A stretch of 42,412 nt of DNA from an uncultured Clostridium sp. (GTDB lineage Bacteria > Bacillota > Clostridia > TANB77 > CAG-508): NCBI GenBank assembly GCA_900552655.1, contig USAE01000008.1:1-42412 (forward strand), written 5' to 3'. Of the stretch, positions 16,612 through 25,335 are shown piece after piece. Made by a program: the position numbers and the translations under genes. The notes beneath the pieces were generated by a model. That model was not told the origin of the DNA. It ran no database searches and saw only the letters and a list, made by a program, of their open reading frames with translations. Within the stretch, counting starts at the first letter, position 1. Each line of letters opens with the position of its first letter.

Positions 16612-17483
16612 ACTTTTTTACAGATAGGAAATTTAAAAAAATTGCAAAAAAAGAAAATATAAAAGCTCCAGAAAAATATTTAAAGTCGATAGACGAAACA
16701 CTAAATAATTTGCAAGATACAAATGAAAAAATTCATGTAAAGCCAATTTGGGGATATAGTCTAAAATTTGCTTTAGCAATTGCTTTAATTACGTTTGTAG
16801 TATTACCTAATTTAAGCTCTGAAGTTTCTTATGCTATGCAAAAATTACCTGTAATAGGAAACTTAATTAAGGTAATTACTATTAAGAATTATTTTGATAA
16901 AGATGGTAATAGCGAATTAAATGCTAATGTACCTAACATAGAAAATAAAGAAAACATAATAAGTAAATCTAATGAAAAAATAAATACAGATGTTCAAGAA
17001 TTAACAAAAAGAATTATTAATAAATATTATGAAGAAAAAGATCCAAATAATCATATGTCAGTGGAAATTAATTCAGATATAATAACAAATACTAGTAATT
17101 GGTTTACGTTAAAATTAACAATATCTGAAACTGCAGCAAGCAGTAATTTGGAGTATAAATATTATCATATAGACAAAAAAATAGATGAAATGATAGAAAT
17201 GGCAGATTTATTTGATGGTGAAGAATATAAAGAAGTAATAAGTAAAGAAATAAAAAGGCAGATGAAAGTTAGAATGGAAGAAAATGAAAATGTTGTTTAT
17301 TGGATAGATGAAGAACTTCAAGACTGTAGTTTTAGCAAAATAGATAATAATCAAAATTTCTACTTTTCAGAAAATGGAAATATAGTAATAGTTTTTGACA
17401 AGTACGAAGTTGGACCTGGTTCTAGCGGAGCTCCAGAATTTGAAATAGATAAATCAATTTATGAAAAGTATTTAAAAAAATAA
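16608..17483 (+). CDS. rsiV: RsiV-like anti-sigma factor
   Basis: A 291-residue single-pass protein. A cytoplasmic N-terminal segment (residues 1-49) would hold the sigma factor. A membrane helix at about 50-67 is followed by SYAMQKLPVIGNLIKVITI, the conserved RsiV juxtamembrane segment that contains the signal-peptidase cleavage region. The extracytoplasmic DUF3298-type domain ends in VIVFDKYEVGPGSSGAPEFE, a hallmark of RsiV, the lysozyme-binding sensor of B. subtilis and relatives. Release of the sigma factor by proteolysis on lysozyme binding is the known mechanism of the family. It is the last gene of the operon. Confidence 0.87.
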   Translation: MNFFTDRKFKKIAKKENIKAPEKYLKSIDETLNNLQDTNEKIHVKPIWGYSLKFALAIALITFVVLPNLSSEVSYAMQKLPVIGNLIKVITIKNYFDKDGNSELNANVPNIENKENIISKSNEKINTDVQELTKRIINKYYEEKDPNNHMSVEINSDIITNTSNWFTLKLTISETAASSNLEYKYYHIDKKIDEMIEMADLFDGEEYKEVISKEIKRQMKVRMEENENVVYWIDEELQDCSFSKIDNNQNFYFSENGNIVIVFDKYEVGPGSSGAPEFEIDKSIYEKYLKK

Positions 17484-17647
17484 AAATGAAAAAAATTAAT
17501 TTTTATATTGTAATTTTAATTTTCTTAGTATATATTATGCAAAAGGGTGTGAAGAAATGCAAAAAATGTTAAAAAAAGAAGAATTAAATACTAAGAAAAA
17601 AACAAAGGCGCAAGTAGCTTTTTTAAACAACCATATATTTATATATT
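17484..17647 (+). other. Intergenic region with two tiny overlapping ORFs
   Basis: Right after rsiV an ATG at 17486 opens a 28-codon frame (MKKINFYIVILIFLVYIM...) with a hydrophobic helix and a C-terminal KKCKKC. A second frame of 31 codons starts at 17557 with a weak GTGAAG site. Neither has a convincing ribosome site. They could be the two halves of a decayed small membrane protein. No other structure is visible before the terminator. Confidence 0.3.
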
Positions 17648-17680
17648 AATACTAATTCTTTTTTGAATTAGTATTTTTTT
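17648..17680 (+). terminator. Terminator of the acetylation-sigV-rsiV operon
   Basis: Perfect 11-base arms AATACTAATTC and GAATTAGTATT around six T residues, followed by a T run. Confidence 0.88.
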
Positions 17681-17771
17681 GTATTTGGCTAATTATTCCT
17701 ATTTATATAGCAAACAATTAGTATAATATTGCACACTTATACATTAAAATAAAAAGAGGGGGTATCTTCAA

Positions 17772-19091
17772 ATGGAAGAAAAAAAGTTACTACTAGATGT
17801 AAACGAAAAGCCAGAAATTGCTAAATGGATTATTTTGGCAATACAACATGTTTTTGCAATGTTTGGTGCTACAATTTTAGTACCTATTTTAGTAAATAGT
17901 ACAGCAGGTCAGGAAGTTCTCACAATACCTGTTGCTTTAGTTACTTCGGGAATAGGAACATTAATTTATATACTGTGTACAAAAGGAAAGTCACCAGTTT
18001 ATTTAGGAAGTTCATTTGCTTTTATAGCTCCACTTGCGGCTGCATATTTAAAAGGTGGTATTTCTGGAGCAATGACAGGAATTATGGTTATAGGACTTAT
18101 ATACATAGTATTTGCCACAATTATTCATTTTATAGGCAAAAATTGGATAAATAAGTTATTACCTCATATTGTTATAGGTCCAATGATAATGATAATAGGA
18201 CTTGGTTTGGCTCCTAATGCAATATCACAAATTGGTTTAGGAACCGAATCACAAATAGAATGGAAAGGTATAATTGTGGCACTTATAACATTTTTAACAA
18301 CTGCAATTATTATGGTTAGAGGAAAGGGATTTTTAAAGATAGTACCTTTCTTAGTAGGGATAGTTACAGGTTATGTAGCTTCTATATGCTTAGGACTAGT
18401 AGATTTTACACCAATAGCAGAAGCGGCGTTTTTTAGTATGCCTAACTTTATAATACCATTTGTAGATTATGTTCCTAGTTTTTCTGCTTTACTTACAATA
18501 GCGCCTATAGCTTTAGTAACAATGGCAGAGCATATTGGTGATCATACAGCATTAAGTACAATAATTGGAAAAGATTTATTAAAAAATCCAGGATTGGATA
18601 GAACTTTACTTGGAGATGGTATTGCAACTTTTGTAGCAGGAATACTTGGTGGACCTGCCAATACAACATATGGAGAAAATACATCTGTTGTTGGAATGAC
18701 TAAAATTGCATCTGTTTGGGTAATAGGATTAGCGGCTATTATAGCTATATGTTTAGGATTTCTTGGTAAATTTACAGCAATTATTTCTACAATACCAGAA
18801 CCAGTATTAGGAGGAGTTTCTTTACTACTTTATGGTTTTATAGCTATAAATGGATTAAAGGTTCTAATAGAAAACCAAATAGATTTCGGAAAATCTAAAA
18901 ATATAGTTGTAGCGTCAACAATGCTTGTTTTAGGATTAGGTGGAGCTGCAATATCTATCGTATCTGGAGATCTATCTATTACTATATCTGGAATGAGCTT
19001 AGCAGCAACAGTTGGAATAATATTAAATTTATTATTACCAGAAGAAAAAATGGAAAGACTAGAAGAAAGTAACCAAAAAAGGGAGGAATAA
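17772..19091 (+). CDS. uraA: Uracil permease (NCS2 family)
   Basis: A 439-residue uracil:proton symporter with about 14 hydrophobic segments. NCS2 landmarks: QHVFAMFGATILVP near the N-terminus, SPVYLGSSFAFIAPL, the substrate-site segment MAEHIGDHTALS, and GGPANTTYGENTSVVGMT. AGAGGGGG precedes the ATG, and a TATAAT at 17722 is a possible -10 box with no good -35. It ends one base before upp and the pair salvages external uracil. I see no PyrR-type attenuator in the 90 bases between the upstream terminator and the start. Confidence 0.95.
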   Translation: MEEKKLLLDVNEKPEIAKWIILAIQHVFAMFGATILVPILVNSTAGQEVLTIPVALVTSGIGTLIYILCTKGKSPVYLGSSFAFIAPLAAAYLKGGISGAMTGIMVIGLIYIVFATIIHFIGKNWINKLLPHIVIGPMIMIIGLGLAPNAISQIGLGTESQIEWKGIIVALITFLTTAIIMVRGKGFLKIVPFLVGIVTGYVASICLGLVDFTPIAEAAFFSMPNFIIPFVDYVPSFSALLTIAPIALVTMAEHIGDHTALSTIIGKDLLKNPGLDRTLLGDGIATFVAGILGGPANTTYGENTSVVGMTKIASVWVIGLAAIIAICLGFLGKFTAIISTIPEPVLGGVSLLLYGFIAINGLKVLIENQIDFGKSKNIVVASTMLVLGLGGAAISIVSGDLSITISGMSLAATVGIILNLLLPEEKMERLEESNQKREE

Positions 19092-19092
19092 A

Positions 19093-19719
19093 ATGAATAT
19101 ACATGTATTAGATAACCCAATTATAGAACACAAGCTATCTATAATAAGAAATAAAAATACAGGAACTAAAGAATTTAGAGAAATTATAACAGAAATTGCA
19201 ATTTTCTTATGCTATGAGGCAATGAGAGATGCAAAATTAGAAGAGGTAGAAATAGAAACACCTTTATGTAAAACAAAAGCAAAAATATTAAGGGAAGATA
19301 AATATGCTTTTGTACCAATTTTAAGAGCTGGTACAGGAATGCTAGATGGACTTTTACAAGTTATACCAAATGCAAAAATAGGTCATATTGGATTATATAG
19401 GGATGAAGAAACATTAAAGCCTGTAAAATATTATTACAAAATGCCAAAAGATATAAGCAAAAGAGAAGTGCTTATATTAGACCCAATGCTTGCAACAGGA
19501 GGTTCAGCAGAAGATACAATAAGATGCTTAAAAGAAGATGGCGTAAAAAAGATAAAATTCCTTTCAATATTAGCAGCACCGGAAGGAATAGAAAAGCTAA
19601 ATAAAGAATTTCCAGACGTAAAATTATATACAGCAGGAATAGACGAAAAATTAAACGAATATGGCTATATAGTACCAGGTTTAGGCGATGCAGGAGATAG
19701 AATATTTGGAACAAAATAA
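19093..19719 (+). CDS. upp: Uracil phosphoribosyltransferase
   Basis: A 208-residue enzyme converting uracil and PRPP to UMP. The PRPP loop is LDPMLATGGSAEDT (from D130), and the uracil-binding end YIVPGLGDAGDRIFGTK is intact. Length matches the family (about 208-210). Its ribosome site, AGGGAGG, lies inside the end of the permease gene, with one base between stop and start, so the two are translationally linked. A strong terminator follows. Confidence 0.97.
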   Translation: MNIHVLDNPIIEHKLSIIRNKNTGTKEFREIITEIAIFLCYEAMRDAKLEEVEIETPLCKTKAKILREDKYAFVPILRAGTGMLDGLLQVIPNAKIGHIGLYRDEETLKPVKYYYKMPKDISKREVLILDPMLATGGSAEDTIRCLKEDGVKKIKFLSILAAPEGIEKLNKEFPDVKLYTAGIDEKLNEYGYIVPGLGDAGDRIFGTK

Positions 19720-19750
19720 TCGAGATTTGGGGACGGTTCTTAAAATCCCT
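19720..19750 (-). repeat. Palindromic intergenic repeat, copy B
   Basis: Contains CGAGATTTGGGGACGG then TTCTTAAAATCCC, matching the reverse complement of copy A at about 25 of 29 positions. Its right end merges with the upp terminator stem. Confidence 0.75.
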
Positions 19751-19782
19751 CCTTTATTATAATTTGTAAAGGAGGGATTTTT
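19742..19782 (+). terminator. Terminator of uraA-upp
   Basis: AAAATCCCTCCTTT pairs with AAAGGAGGGATTTTT with a 12-base loop; the stem is 14 base pairs and ends in T residues. Confidence 0.9.
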
Positions 19783-19809
19783 CTGTTTAAAAGTTCACTA
19801 AAAGTTTAC

Positions 19810-19838
19810 TTGAAAAAAGTTAATAGCTATGATAATAT
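19810..19838 (+). promoter_or_regulatory. Sigma-A promoter of prfB
   Basis: TTGAAA and TAATAT with a 17-base spacer, 31 bases before the prfB ATG. Confidence 0.65.
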
Positions 19839-19869
19839 GAACACACAAAAATTAGATTGGAGTGAATAT

Positions 19870-20969
19870 ATGCTAGAGTTAGAAGATAATAAAAAAGAAC
19901 TTCAAGAACTATTTAACAAATTAAAAGAAATCGGTGAATCTCTTTGAAGTAGAAAAGTTAAAGCGTAGATTAGAGGACTTAGAAAAAGAAACTTTAAAGG
20001 AAGATTTTTGGAGTAATGATAATAGTAAGATCTTGCAAGAAATAAAAATTCTAAAAGATAATATAAATTCATATAATAAAATATATAATGAAATACAAAA
20101 TTGTATAGAGATGAATAATTTATTAGTTTTAGAAGAAGACAAAGAAATTTTACAAGAACTTTTGGAAGATACAAAACGCATAAGAAAAGATATAGAAAGT
20201 TTGGAAATAAAAACTTTATTATCTGGCAAATATGACATGAATAATGCAATTGTTTCTATGCACCCAGGTGCAGGTGGAACAGAGTCACAAGATTGGGTAG
20301 AAATGTTATATAGAATGTATACCAGATGGGCAGAAAAACATAATTTTCAAGTTAAAGAATTAGATTATCTAGAAGGTGACGAAGCAGGAATTAAAAGTGT
20401 TACTTTTTTAGTTAAGGGTGAATATGCTTATGGATACTTAAAAGGTGAAATGGGCGTACATAGGCTTGTTAGAATTTCACCATTTGATAGTGGTGGAAGA
20501 AGGCACACATCGTTTGCATCTGTAGAAGTTTTACCAGAAATTGAAGAAGATATACAAATAGATATAAATCCAGATGACTTAAGAATAGATACATACAGAG
20601 CCTCTGGCGCTGGAGGTCAACACATAAATAAAACTTCTTCAGCAGTTAGAATAACACATATACCAACAAATATAGTGGTTGCCTGCCAATCAGAACGTTC
20701 GCAAATTCAAAACAGAGAAACTGCAATGAAAATGCTTAAGTCAAAATTATTTGATGTAAAAGAAAAAGAAAGACAAAAAAATATAACAGACTTAAAAGGT
20801 GAACAAAAGGATATAGCATGGGGAAGCCAAATCAGGTCATATGTATTTTGCCCATATACTTTGGTAAAAGACCATAGAACAAATTACGAAATTCGGAAAT
20901 GTGCAATCTGTTATGGATGGTCAAATAGACGATTTTATACAAGAATATTTAAAAAAATTTAACAAATAG
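19870..20969 (+). CDS. prfB: Peptide chain release factor 2, with programmed +1 frameshift and a second C-terminal frameshift
   Basis: RF2 reads UGA/UAA stops and triggers peptide release. Zero frame: ATG at 19870 (GGAG upstream), 25 codons ending CTT TGA (19942-19947), with GGTGA a few bases upstream as the stimulatory element. Slippage on CTTT gives +1 and the frame EVEKLKRRLEDLEKE. The stop-recognition motif SPF is in RISPFDSGGRR; the catalytic GGQ is at about residues 248-250 in SGAGGQHINKTSS. After FCPYTLVKDHRTNYEI (about 20893) the frame reads RKCAICYGWSNRRF and stops at 20962. Dropping the C at 20894 restores the normal family ending GNVQSVMDGQIDDFIQEYL to a TAG at 20969. That one-base change is either a sequence error or a real lesion. 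Confidence 0.93.
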
Positions 20970-21023
20970 ATATTTTATGTTATAATTATTTGTACTAATA
21001 TATTTTTGTAATAATATAAAAAG

Positions 21024-21051
21024 TTACAAAAAATATTTAGTTTCATATAAT
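21024..21051 (+). promoter_or_regulatory. Probable sigma-A promoter of the aspartate kinase gene
   Basis: TTACAA and TATAAT with a 16-base spacer, 58 bases before the ATG. The short leader has no room for a lysine riboswitch. Confidence 0.5.
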
Positions 21052-21109
21052 ATATAGAAGTGATATTTAATTAAATTCATTTCTAACATTACAAAGAAGA
21101 GGTGTCAAA

Positions 21110-22297
21110 ATGGACACAATAGTTTTAAAATTTGGGGGGAGTTCAGTTTCAGACAATATAAAATTAAATATTGTAGCTGATAAAATTAAGGAATTTTATA
21201 AAGAAAATAATGTAGTAGTTGTAGTATCTGCTCAAGGAAAAACTACAGATAATTTATTAAAAGAAGCTCATGAACTTAGTAATGTTCCAAATGAAAGAGA
21301 ATTAGATACATTACTAAGTAGCGGTGAACAGATATCTATGTCTAAGCTGAGTATATTACTTAATAGATTAGGATATCCTGCAATTTCACTTACTGGTTGG
21401 CAAGCAGGAATATTTACAAGTGAGGCAAACCAGTCAGCAGTTGTAGAAAACATAGATACATCAAGAATACAAAAAGAATTAGAGGCAAGGAAAATTGTTA
21501 TTATAGCAGGATTCCAAGGTATAAATTCAAAAGGAGATATAACAACATTAGGAAGAGGTGGTTCAGATACCACAGCAGTTGCAGTAGCAGCAGCATTAAA
21601 AGCAGATAAATGTTATATATTTTCAGATGTTGATGGGGTATATTCTACAGATCCAAATAAAATACGAGATGCAAAAAAAATATCTGAATTATCATATGAG
21701 GAAATGCAAGATATTTCGAACGAAGGTGCGAAGGTATTGCATAACAGATGTGTAGAAATAGGTAAAAACTTTAACATTCCTATAATTACAAAATCAACGT
21801 TTAACAATAGGCCAGGAAGTGTTATTAATAGTAAAATAGAAGATACGAAGGTAAAAAGTATTGTAAAAAATGACGATATAATTTTAGTTACAGCGAAACA
21901 AGATGTATATACTCCTAGAATAATTAATCGTATATATAGAAAATTATTAGAAAACAATATTTTTGTTAATAATATAATAAACAAAAGTATATCTAATTTA
22001 GAAATACAATTTACTATAAAATCATCTGAATTTAACAAATTTGAAAATTTAATAACAAATGAATATCCTAGGTTAGATTGCTCTTATAAAAATATAAGTA
22101 AAATTTCTATTATAGGTTATGGAATAATGAATGATTCAGAAACTATAATGAAAACTATGCAAATATTAGATGCAAATGCTTTAGAGGTATTAAATATACA
22201 AACAAATGAGTCAAAAATAAGAATAATATTTAGAGAAAAAGTAGAAGATAATATACTAGAACAATTGCACAATGAGCTTGTAAATAAAATAAACTAA
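21110..22297 (+). CDS. lysC: Aspartate kinase
   Basis: A 395-residue enzyme phosphorylating aspartate, the first step toward lysine, threonine and methionine. The N-terminal kinase motif VLKFGGSSV starts at residue 5. TTLGRGGSDTTAVAVAAAL and FSDVDGVYSTDPN are the other kinase signatures. The C-terminal 130 residues form two ACT-type regulatory domains, the second degenerate. AAGAGGTG precedes the ATG. It is a lone gene here, with no pathway neighbours; a palindromic repeat separates it from the next gene. Confidence 0.95.
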   Translation: MDTIVLKFGGSSVSDNIKLNIVADKIKEFYKENNVVVVVSAQGKTTDNLLKEAHELSNVPNERELDTLLSSGEQISMSKLSILLNRLGYPAISLTGWQAGIFTSEANQSAVVENIDTSRIQKELEARKIVIIAGFQGINSKGDITTLGRGGSDTTAVAVAAALKADKCYIFSDVDGVYSTDPNKIRDAKKISELSYEEMQDISNEGAKVLHNRCVEIGKNFNIPIITKSTFNNRPGSVINSKIEDTKVKSIVKNDDIILVTAKQDVYTPRIINRIYRKLLENNIFVNNIINKSISNLEIQFTIKSSEFNKFENLITNEYPRLDCSYKNISKISIIGYGIMNDSETIMKTMQILDANALEVLNIQTNESKIRIIFREKVEDNILEQLHNELVNKIN

Positions 22298-22356
22298 TGA
22301 AAATGTGAGTAAATCTGCTCATAGCTAAACATTGGGCAGATCTTAACAAAGAAAAT

Positions 22357-22395
22357 AAAACCGGGACTTTAAGGTACGTCCCCAAATCCCGGTTT
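22357..22395 (+). repeat. Palindromic intergenic repeat, copy C
   Basis: A 39-base copy the same length as copy A, with arms AAACCGGGA and TCCCGGTTT and core TTTAAGGTACGTCCCC. It ends about ten bases before the ribosome site of the peptidase gene. A separate small hairpin (ATCTGC at 22313, GCAGAT at 22336) lies just upstream. Confidence 0.85.
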
Positions 22396-22413
22396 AATAA
22401 AAGGAGGATACAT

Positions 22414-23754
22414 ATGAAAAATATTTCTAAAGAAAAATTAAAAAAATATGAAAAAGATTTTGCTAATGTTGAAAACAAAATAGTAACGAATACAGTTACA
22501 AAAAATGGATTTTTTAAATCTTGTGAAAATTATGAAGAAGTAAGAAATTCTAGATATGACTTTTCTGTAAATCTAAAACAAGGAGAAGTAACAGATCAAA
22601 AAAGAAGTGGAAGATGTTGGATTTTTGCATCTACAAATTTTATTAGATATTTCTTAATAAAAAAATTAAACATAGTAAATATAGAATTATCACAAAACTA
22701 TATAGCATTTTATGACAAACTAGAAAAATGTAATTATTTTTTAAATAGTATAATAAATACTATAGATAGACCAACAACAGATAGACATGTAACATTTTTC
22801 TTAGATAACCCTATAAACGATGGTGGACAATGGGATATGTTTTTAAATATTATAAAAAAATATGGTATTGTTCCTAAAAGTGCTATGCCAGAAACATATA
22901 ATTCTTCTAATACATTAGAAATTAATAAAATTTTAAAAAGAATCTTAAGAATGTATGCTTATGAATTAAGAGAAGATTACAAAAATAATAAAAGCTTAGA
23001 AGAAATAGAAAACAAAAAATTAGAAATGATAGAAAAAATTTATAACATATTATGTACAGCATTTGGAAAACCACCTAAAGAATTCAATTTTGAATATACA
23101 AACAAAAAAGATGAATTCTTTAGAGAAAATAATATAACACCTATAGAGTTTTATAATAAATATGTAAAAGATTTAAATTTAGAAGATTATATAAGTATTA
23201 TAAATGCTCCAAATGCAGATAGACCATTTTTTAAGAAATACACTGTAAACTATGTAGGAAATGTTGCAGAAGGTAATAAAATAACATATTTAAATTTACC
23301 AATAGAAAGACTAAAGGAAATGGCAATTGCACAACTTACAGACAGTGTTCCAGTATTCTTTGGAAGTGATGTAGGACAAGAGTCTTCAAGAGATTTGGGA
23401 ATATTATCACGTTCACTTTATAATATTAATGAATTAATAAATATAGAAGATAGCATGAATAAGGCAACTAAACTTGAATATAGAGAAAGTGCAATGACAC
23501 ATGCAATGATGTTTTTAGGAGTAAATTTAGACGAAAACTGGAAAGGAAATCGTTGGAAAGTAGAAAATTCATGGGGAAATGCTGCAGGAAACAAAGGAAT
23601 GTATCTTTTAACAGATGAATGGTTTAATTCTTATGTGTATCAAGTTGTAATTAATAAAAAACACCTAAAACCAGAAGAATTAGAGGCATACAATGAAAAT
23701 AATTACTATATGGAATTAGAACCATGGGATCCAATGGGAACATTAGCAGACTAG
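22414..23754 (+). CDS. pepC: C1B cysteine peptidase (PepC / bleomycin hydrolase family)
   Basis: A 446-residue cytoplasmic aminopeptidase of the papain-like C1B family. The catalytic triad is C68 (QKRSGRCWIFA), H363 (MTHAMMFLGV) and N385 (VENSWGN). Length matches the family (about 440-455) and there is no signal peptide. The family forms hexameric barrels and trims peptides or hydrolyses homocysteine thiolactone. AAGGAGG precedes the ATG. The thioredoxin reductase-like gene starts 10 bases after its stop, so the three genes to 24953 probably form one operon. Confidence 0.94.
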   Translation: MKNISKEKLKKYEKDFANVENKIVTNTVTKNGFFKSCENYEEVRNSRYDFSVNLKQGEVTDQKRSGRCWIFASTNFIRYFLIKKLNIVNIELSQNYIAFYDKLEKCNYFLNSIINTIDRPTTDRHVTFFLDNPINDGGQWDMFLNIIKKYGIVPKSAMPETYNSSNTLEINKILKRILRMYAYELREDYKNNKSLEEIENKKLEMIEKIYNILCTAFGKPPKEFNFEYTNKKDEFFRENNITPIEFYNKYVKDLNLEDYISIINAPNADRPFFKKYTVNYVGNVAEGNKITYLNLPIERLKEMAIAQLTDSVPVFFGSDVGQESSRDLGILSRSLYNINELINIEDSMNKATKLEYRESAMTHAMMFLGVNLDENWKGNRWKVENSWGNAAGNKGMYLLTDEWFNSYVYQVVINKKHLKPEELEAYNENNYYMELEPWDPMGTLAD

Positions 23755-23764
23755 GAGAAAGTTT

Positions 23765-24628
23765 ATGTATGATTGTATAATAATTGGGAAAGGACCAGCA
23801 GGTATAAGTGCAGCAATTTATATTAGTAGGTCTAACTTAAAAACTTTAGTAATAGGAAAAGAAAATACAGCTTTAAATAGAGCTAAAAGTATAGAAAACT
23901 ATTATGGGTTTGAAGATAGTATTTCTGGTGAAGAGCTTTTTAAAAATGGTATTAATCAAGCGAAAAAGCAAAATATAGAAATGAAAAATGATGAAGTAAT
24001 AGATATAGAATATGGTAATGGAACATATATTGTAAGAACAGTAAATAGTGAATACGAAACAAGAACAATTGTTCTTGCAACAGGAAAAAGTAGAAAAACT
24101 TCTAATATAGAAGGAGAAACTACATTCGAAGGAAAAGGAATAAGCTATTGTGCAATATGTGATGGTTTCTTTTTTAAAGGAAAGAATGTGGCAGTTATAG
24201 GGAATGGCGAATATGCACTTCATGAAGCAGAAGTTTTAAAGAATGTAACAGATAAAGTTACTATTTTTACAAATGGTAGTAAACTACCAGAAAATAGATC
24301 TTTAAGTATACAAAATATTATAGAAGGAAGAATAGATGCTATAAAAGGAAATACAAAAGTAGAAGAAATTCTTTTAGAAGATAAAAGAAGTATACCCGTA
24401 GATGGAATTTTTATTGCACAAGGCATTGCTTCTAGTGCAGACTTTGCAAAAAAACTTGGAATATTGTTAAAAAATAATGACATTATAGTAAATGAAAATA
24501 TGGAAACTAATGTACCAGGAATTTATGCAGCTGGAGATTGCACTGGTGGCTTATTACAAATATGCAAAGCAGTATATGAAGGTGCTAAATGCGGCTTAAG
24601 TATTGCTAAAAAAATAAAAAATATATAA
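23765..24628 (+). CDS. trxB: Thioredoxin reductase-like flavoprotein, probably ferredoxin-dependent type
   Basis: A 287-residue flavoprotein. FAD binding: IIIGKGPAGISAA at residue 5 and the C-terminal GIYAAGDCTGG. The redox pair is C129-A-I-C132 in YCAICDGF. The central domain lacks the NADPH signature: where standard TrxB has GGGxSA and later HRRxxFR, this protein has IGNGEYALHEAE and TIFTNGSKLPENRS. Loss of those motifs, together with the short length, is the pattern described for clostridial ferredoxin-linked thioredoxin reductases. That subfamily call is an inference. The gene is followed after 13 bases by thioredoxin, the expected substrate. Confidence 0.88.
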   Translation: MYDCIIIGKGPAGISAAIYISRSNLKTLVIGKENTALNRAKSIENYYGFEDSISGEELFKNGINQAKKQNIEMKNDEVIDIEYGNGTYIVRTVNSEYETRTIVLATGKSRKTSNIEGETTFEGKGISYCAICDGFFFKGKNVAVIGNGEYALHEAEVLKNVTDKVTIFTNGSKLPENRSLSIQNIIEGRIDAIKGNTKVEEILLEDKRSIPVDGIFIAQGIASSADFAKKLGILLKNNDIIVNENMETNVPGIYAAGDCTGGLLQICKAVYEGAKCGLSIAKKIKNI

Positions 24629-24641
24629 GGAGGTTATTTTT

Positions 24642-24953
24642 ATGAGTAAAGTAATAGAAATAGCAGAAGAAAATTTTGAAGCGGAGGTATTACAATCTGA
24701 GTTACCTGTATTAGTAGATTTTTGGGCACCATGGTGTGGACCTTGTAGAATGATGGGTCCTATAATAGAAGAATTAGCAGAAGAAAATTTAGAACTAAAA
24801 GTTTGCAAACTTAATGTAGACGAAGCTTCAGATATAGCAAGAAAATATGAAATAGAAAGTATACCAACTTTAATTTATTTTAATAATGGTATGGCTCTAA
24901 AAACTCTTGTAGGATTAAGAACAAAACAAGATATATTAAATACAATTAATTAA
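24642..24953 (+). CDS. trxA: Thioredoxin
   Basis: A 103-residue thioredoxin with the active site WCGPC (C32 and C35) in DFWAPWCGPCRMMGP and the cis-proline in ESIPTLIYF. It reduces protein disulfides in the cytoplasm. AAGGAGG lies upstream in the short gap to the reductase gene. The pairing supports a reductase-thioredoxin couple. A palindromic repeat and a terminator follow. Confidence 0.96.
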   Translation: MSKVIEIAEENFEAEVLQSELPVLVDFWAPWCGPCRMMGPIIEELAEENLELKVCKLNVDEASDIARKYEIESIPTLIYFNNGMALKTLVGLRTKQDILNTIN

Positions 24954-24954
24954 C

Positions 24955-25010
24955 AAAATCGGGATTTAGGGGGGTCCGGGATTCGGGGATATTCCTAAAA
25001 ATCCTTCTTC
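24955..25010 (-). repeat. Palindromic intergenic repeat, copy D (compound)
   Basis: Two nested partial units in the orientation of copy B: TCGGGATTTAGGGGGGTCC, then CGGGATTCGGGGATATTCCT and AAAAATCC. It looks like a duplicated or rearranged copy. It starts one base after the thioredoxin stop. Confidence 0.6.
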
Positions 25011-25017
25011 AATAAAA

Positions 25018-25050
25018 AAACTACTAGCGTAAAAACTAGTAGTTTAATTT
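25018..25050 (+). terminator. Bidirectional terminator between trxA and the minus-strand pair
   Basis: Perfect ten-base arms AAACTACTAG and CTAGTAGTTT, eight-base loop, T-rich on the right and A-rich on the left. It lies between convergent genes. Confidence 0.88.
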
Positions 25051-25335
25051 TTATTTATAAGAAGAATAAATATCTAATAAACTATTTAATTCACAAATAG
25101 AAGAATATTCTTCTTCAGAATACCTACATAAAATTGTAACATATAATTTTTCTTTATCGCTTAGGAATTTATAACAATTTTCCTTTAAATTAAATAAATT
25201 AGTGTATTTATAATCTGGTTTAAATATTTTTACTTTTTGCACTAATTTATCTTTAATATCTTTTTGCAATGTGTTAATACAATATATGTAATCTTTATTT
25301 TTAAAATGTTCGTTAAGTTTTTCTTTATCTACCAT
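25051..25335 (-). CDS. Small helical protein of unknown function
   Basis: A protein of 94 residues (ATG at 25335; a longer form from a TTG at 25353 is possible). It is all-helical by eye and rich in Lys and aromatic residues, with a core YTNLFNLKENCYKFLSDKEK. I do not recognise a family; the size and the helical pattern are loosely HEPN-like, which is speculative. Its start overlaps the end of the 603-residue gene by 11 bases, with GGAG inside that gene, so the two are co-translated. Confidence 0.6.
   Translation of the reverse strand: MVDKEKLNEHFKNKDYIYCINTLQKDIKDKLVQKVKIFKPDYKYTNLFNLKENCYKFLSDKEKLYVTILCRYSEEEYSSICELNSLLDIYSSYK

Noticed and set aside
17686..17771. Possible PyrR attenuator or riboswitch ahead of the uracil permease
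   Set aside because: Only about 90 bases separate the upstream terminator from the start codon, with no paired structures or PyrR-type loop visible.
20970..21109. Lysine riboswitch ahead of the aspartate kinase gene
   Set aside because: The gap is too short and AT-rich, with none of the conserved helices; a plain promoter explains it.
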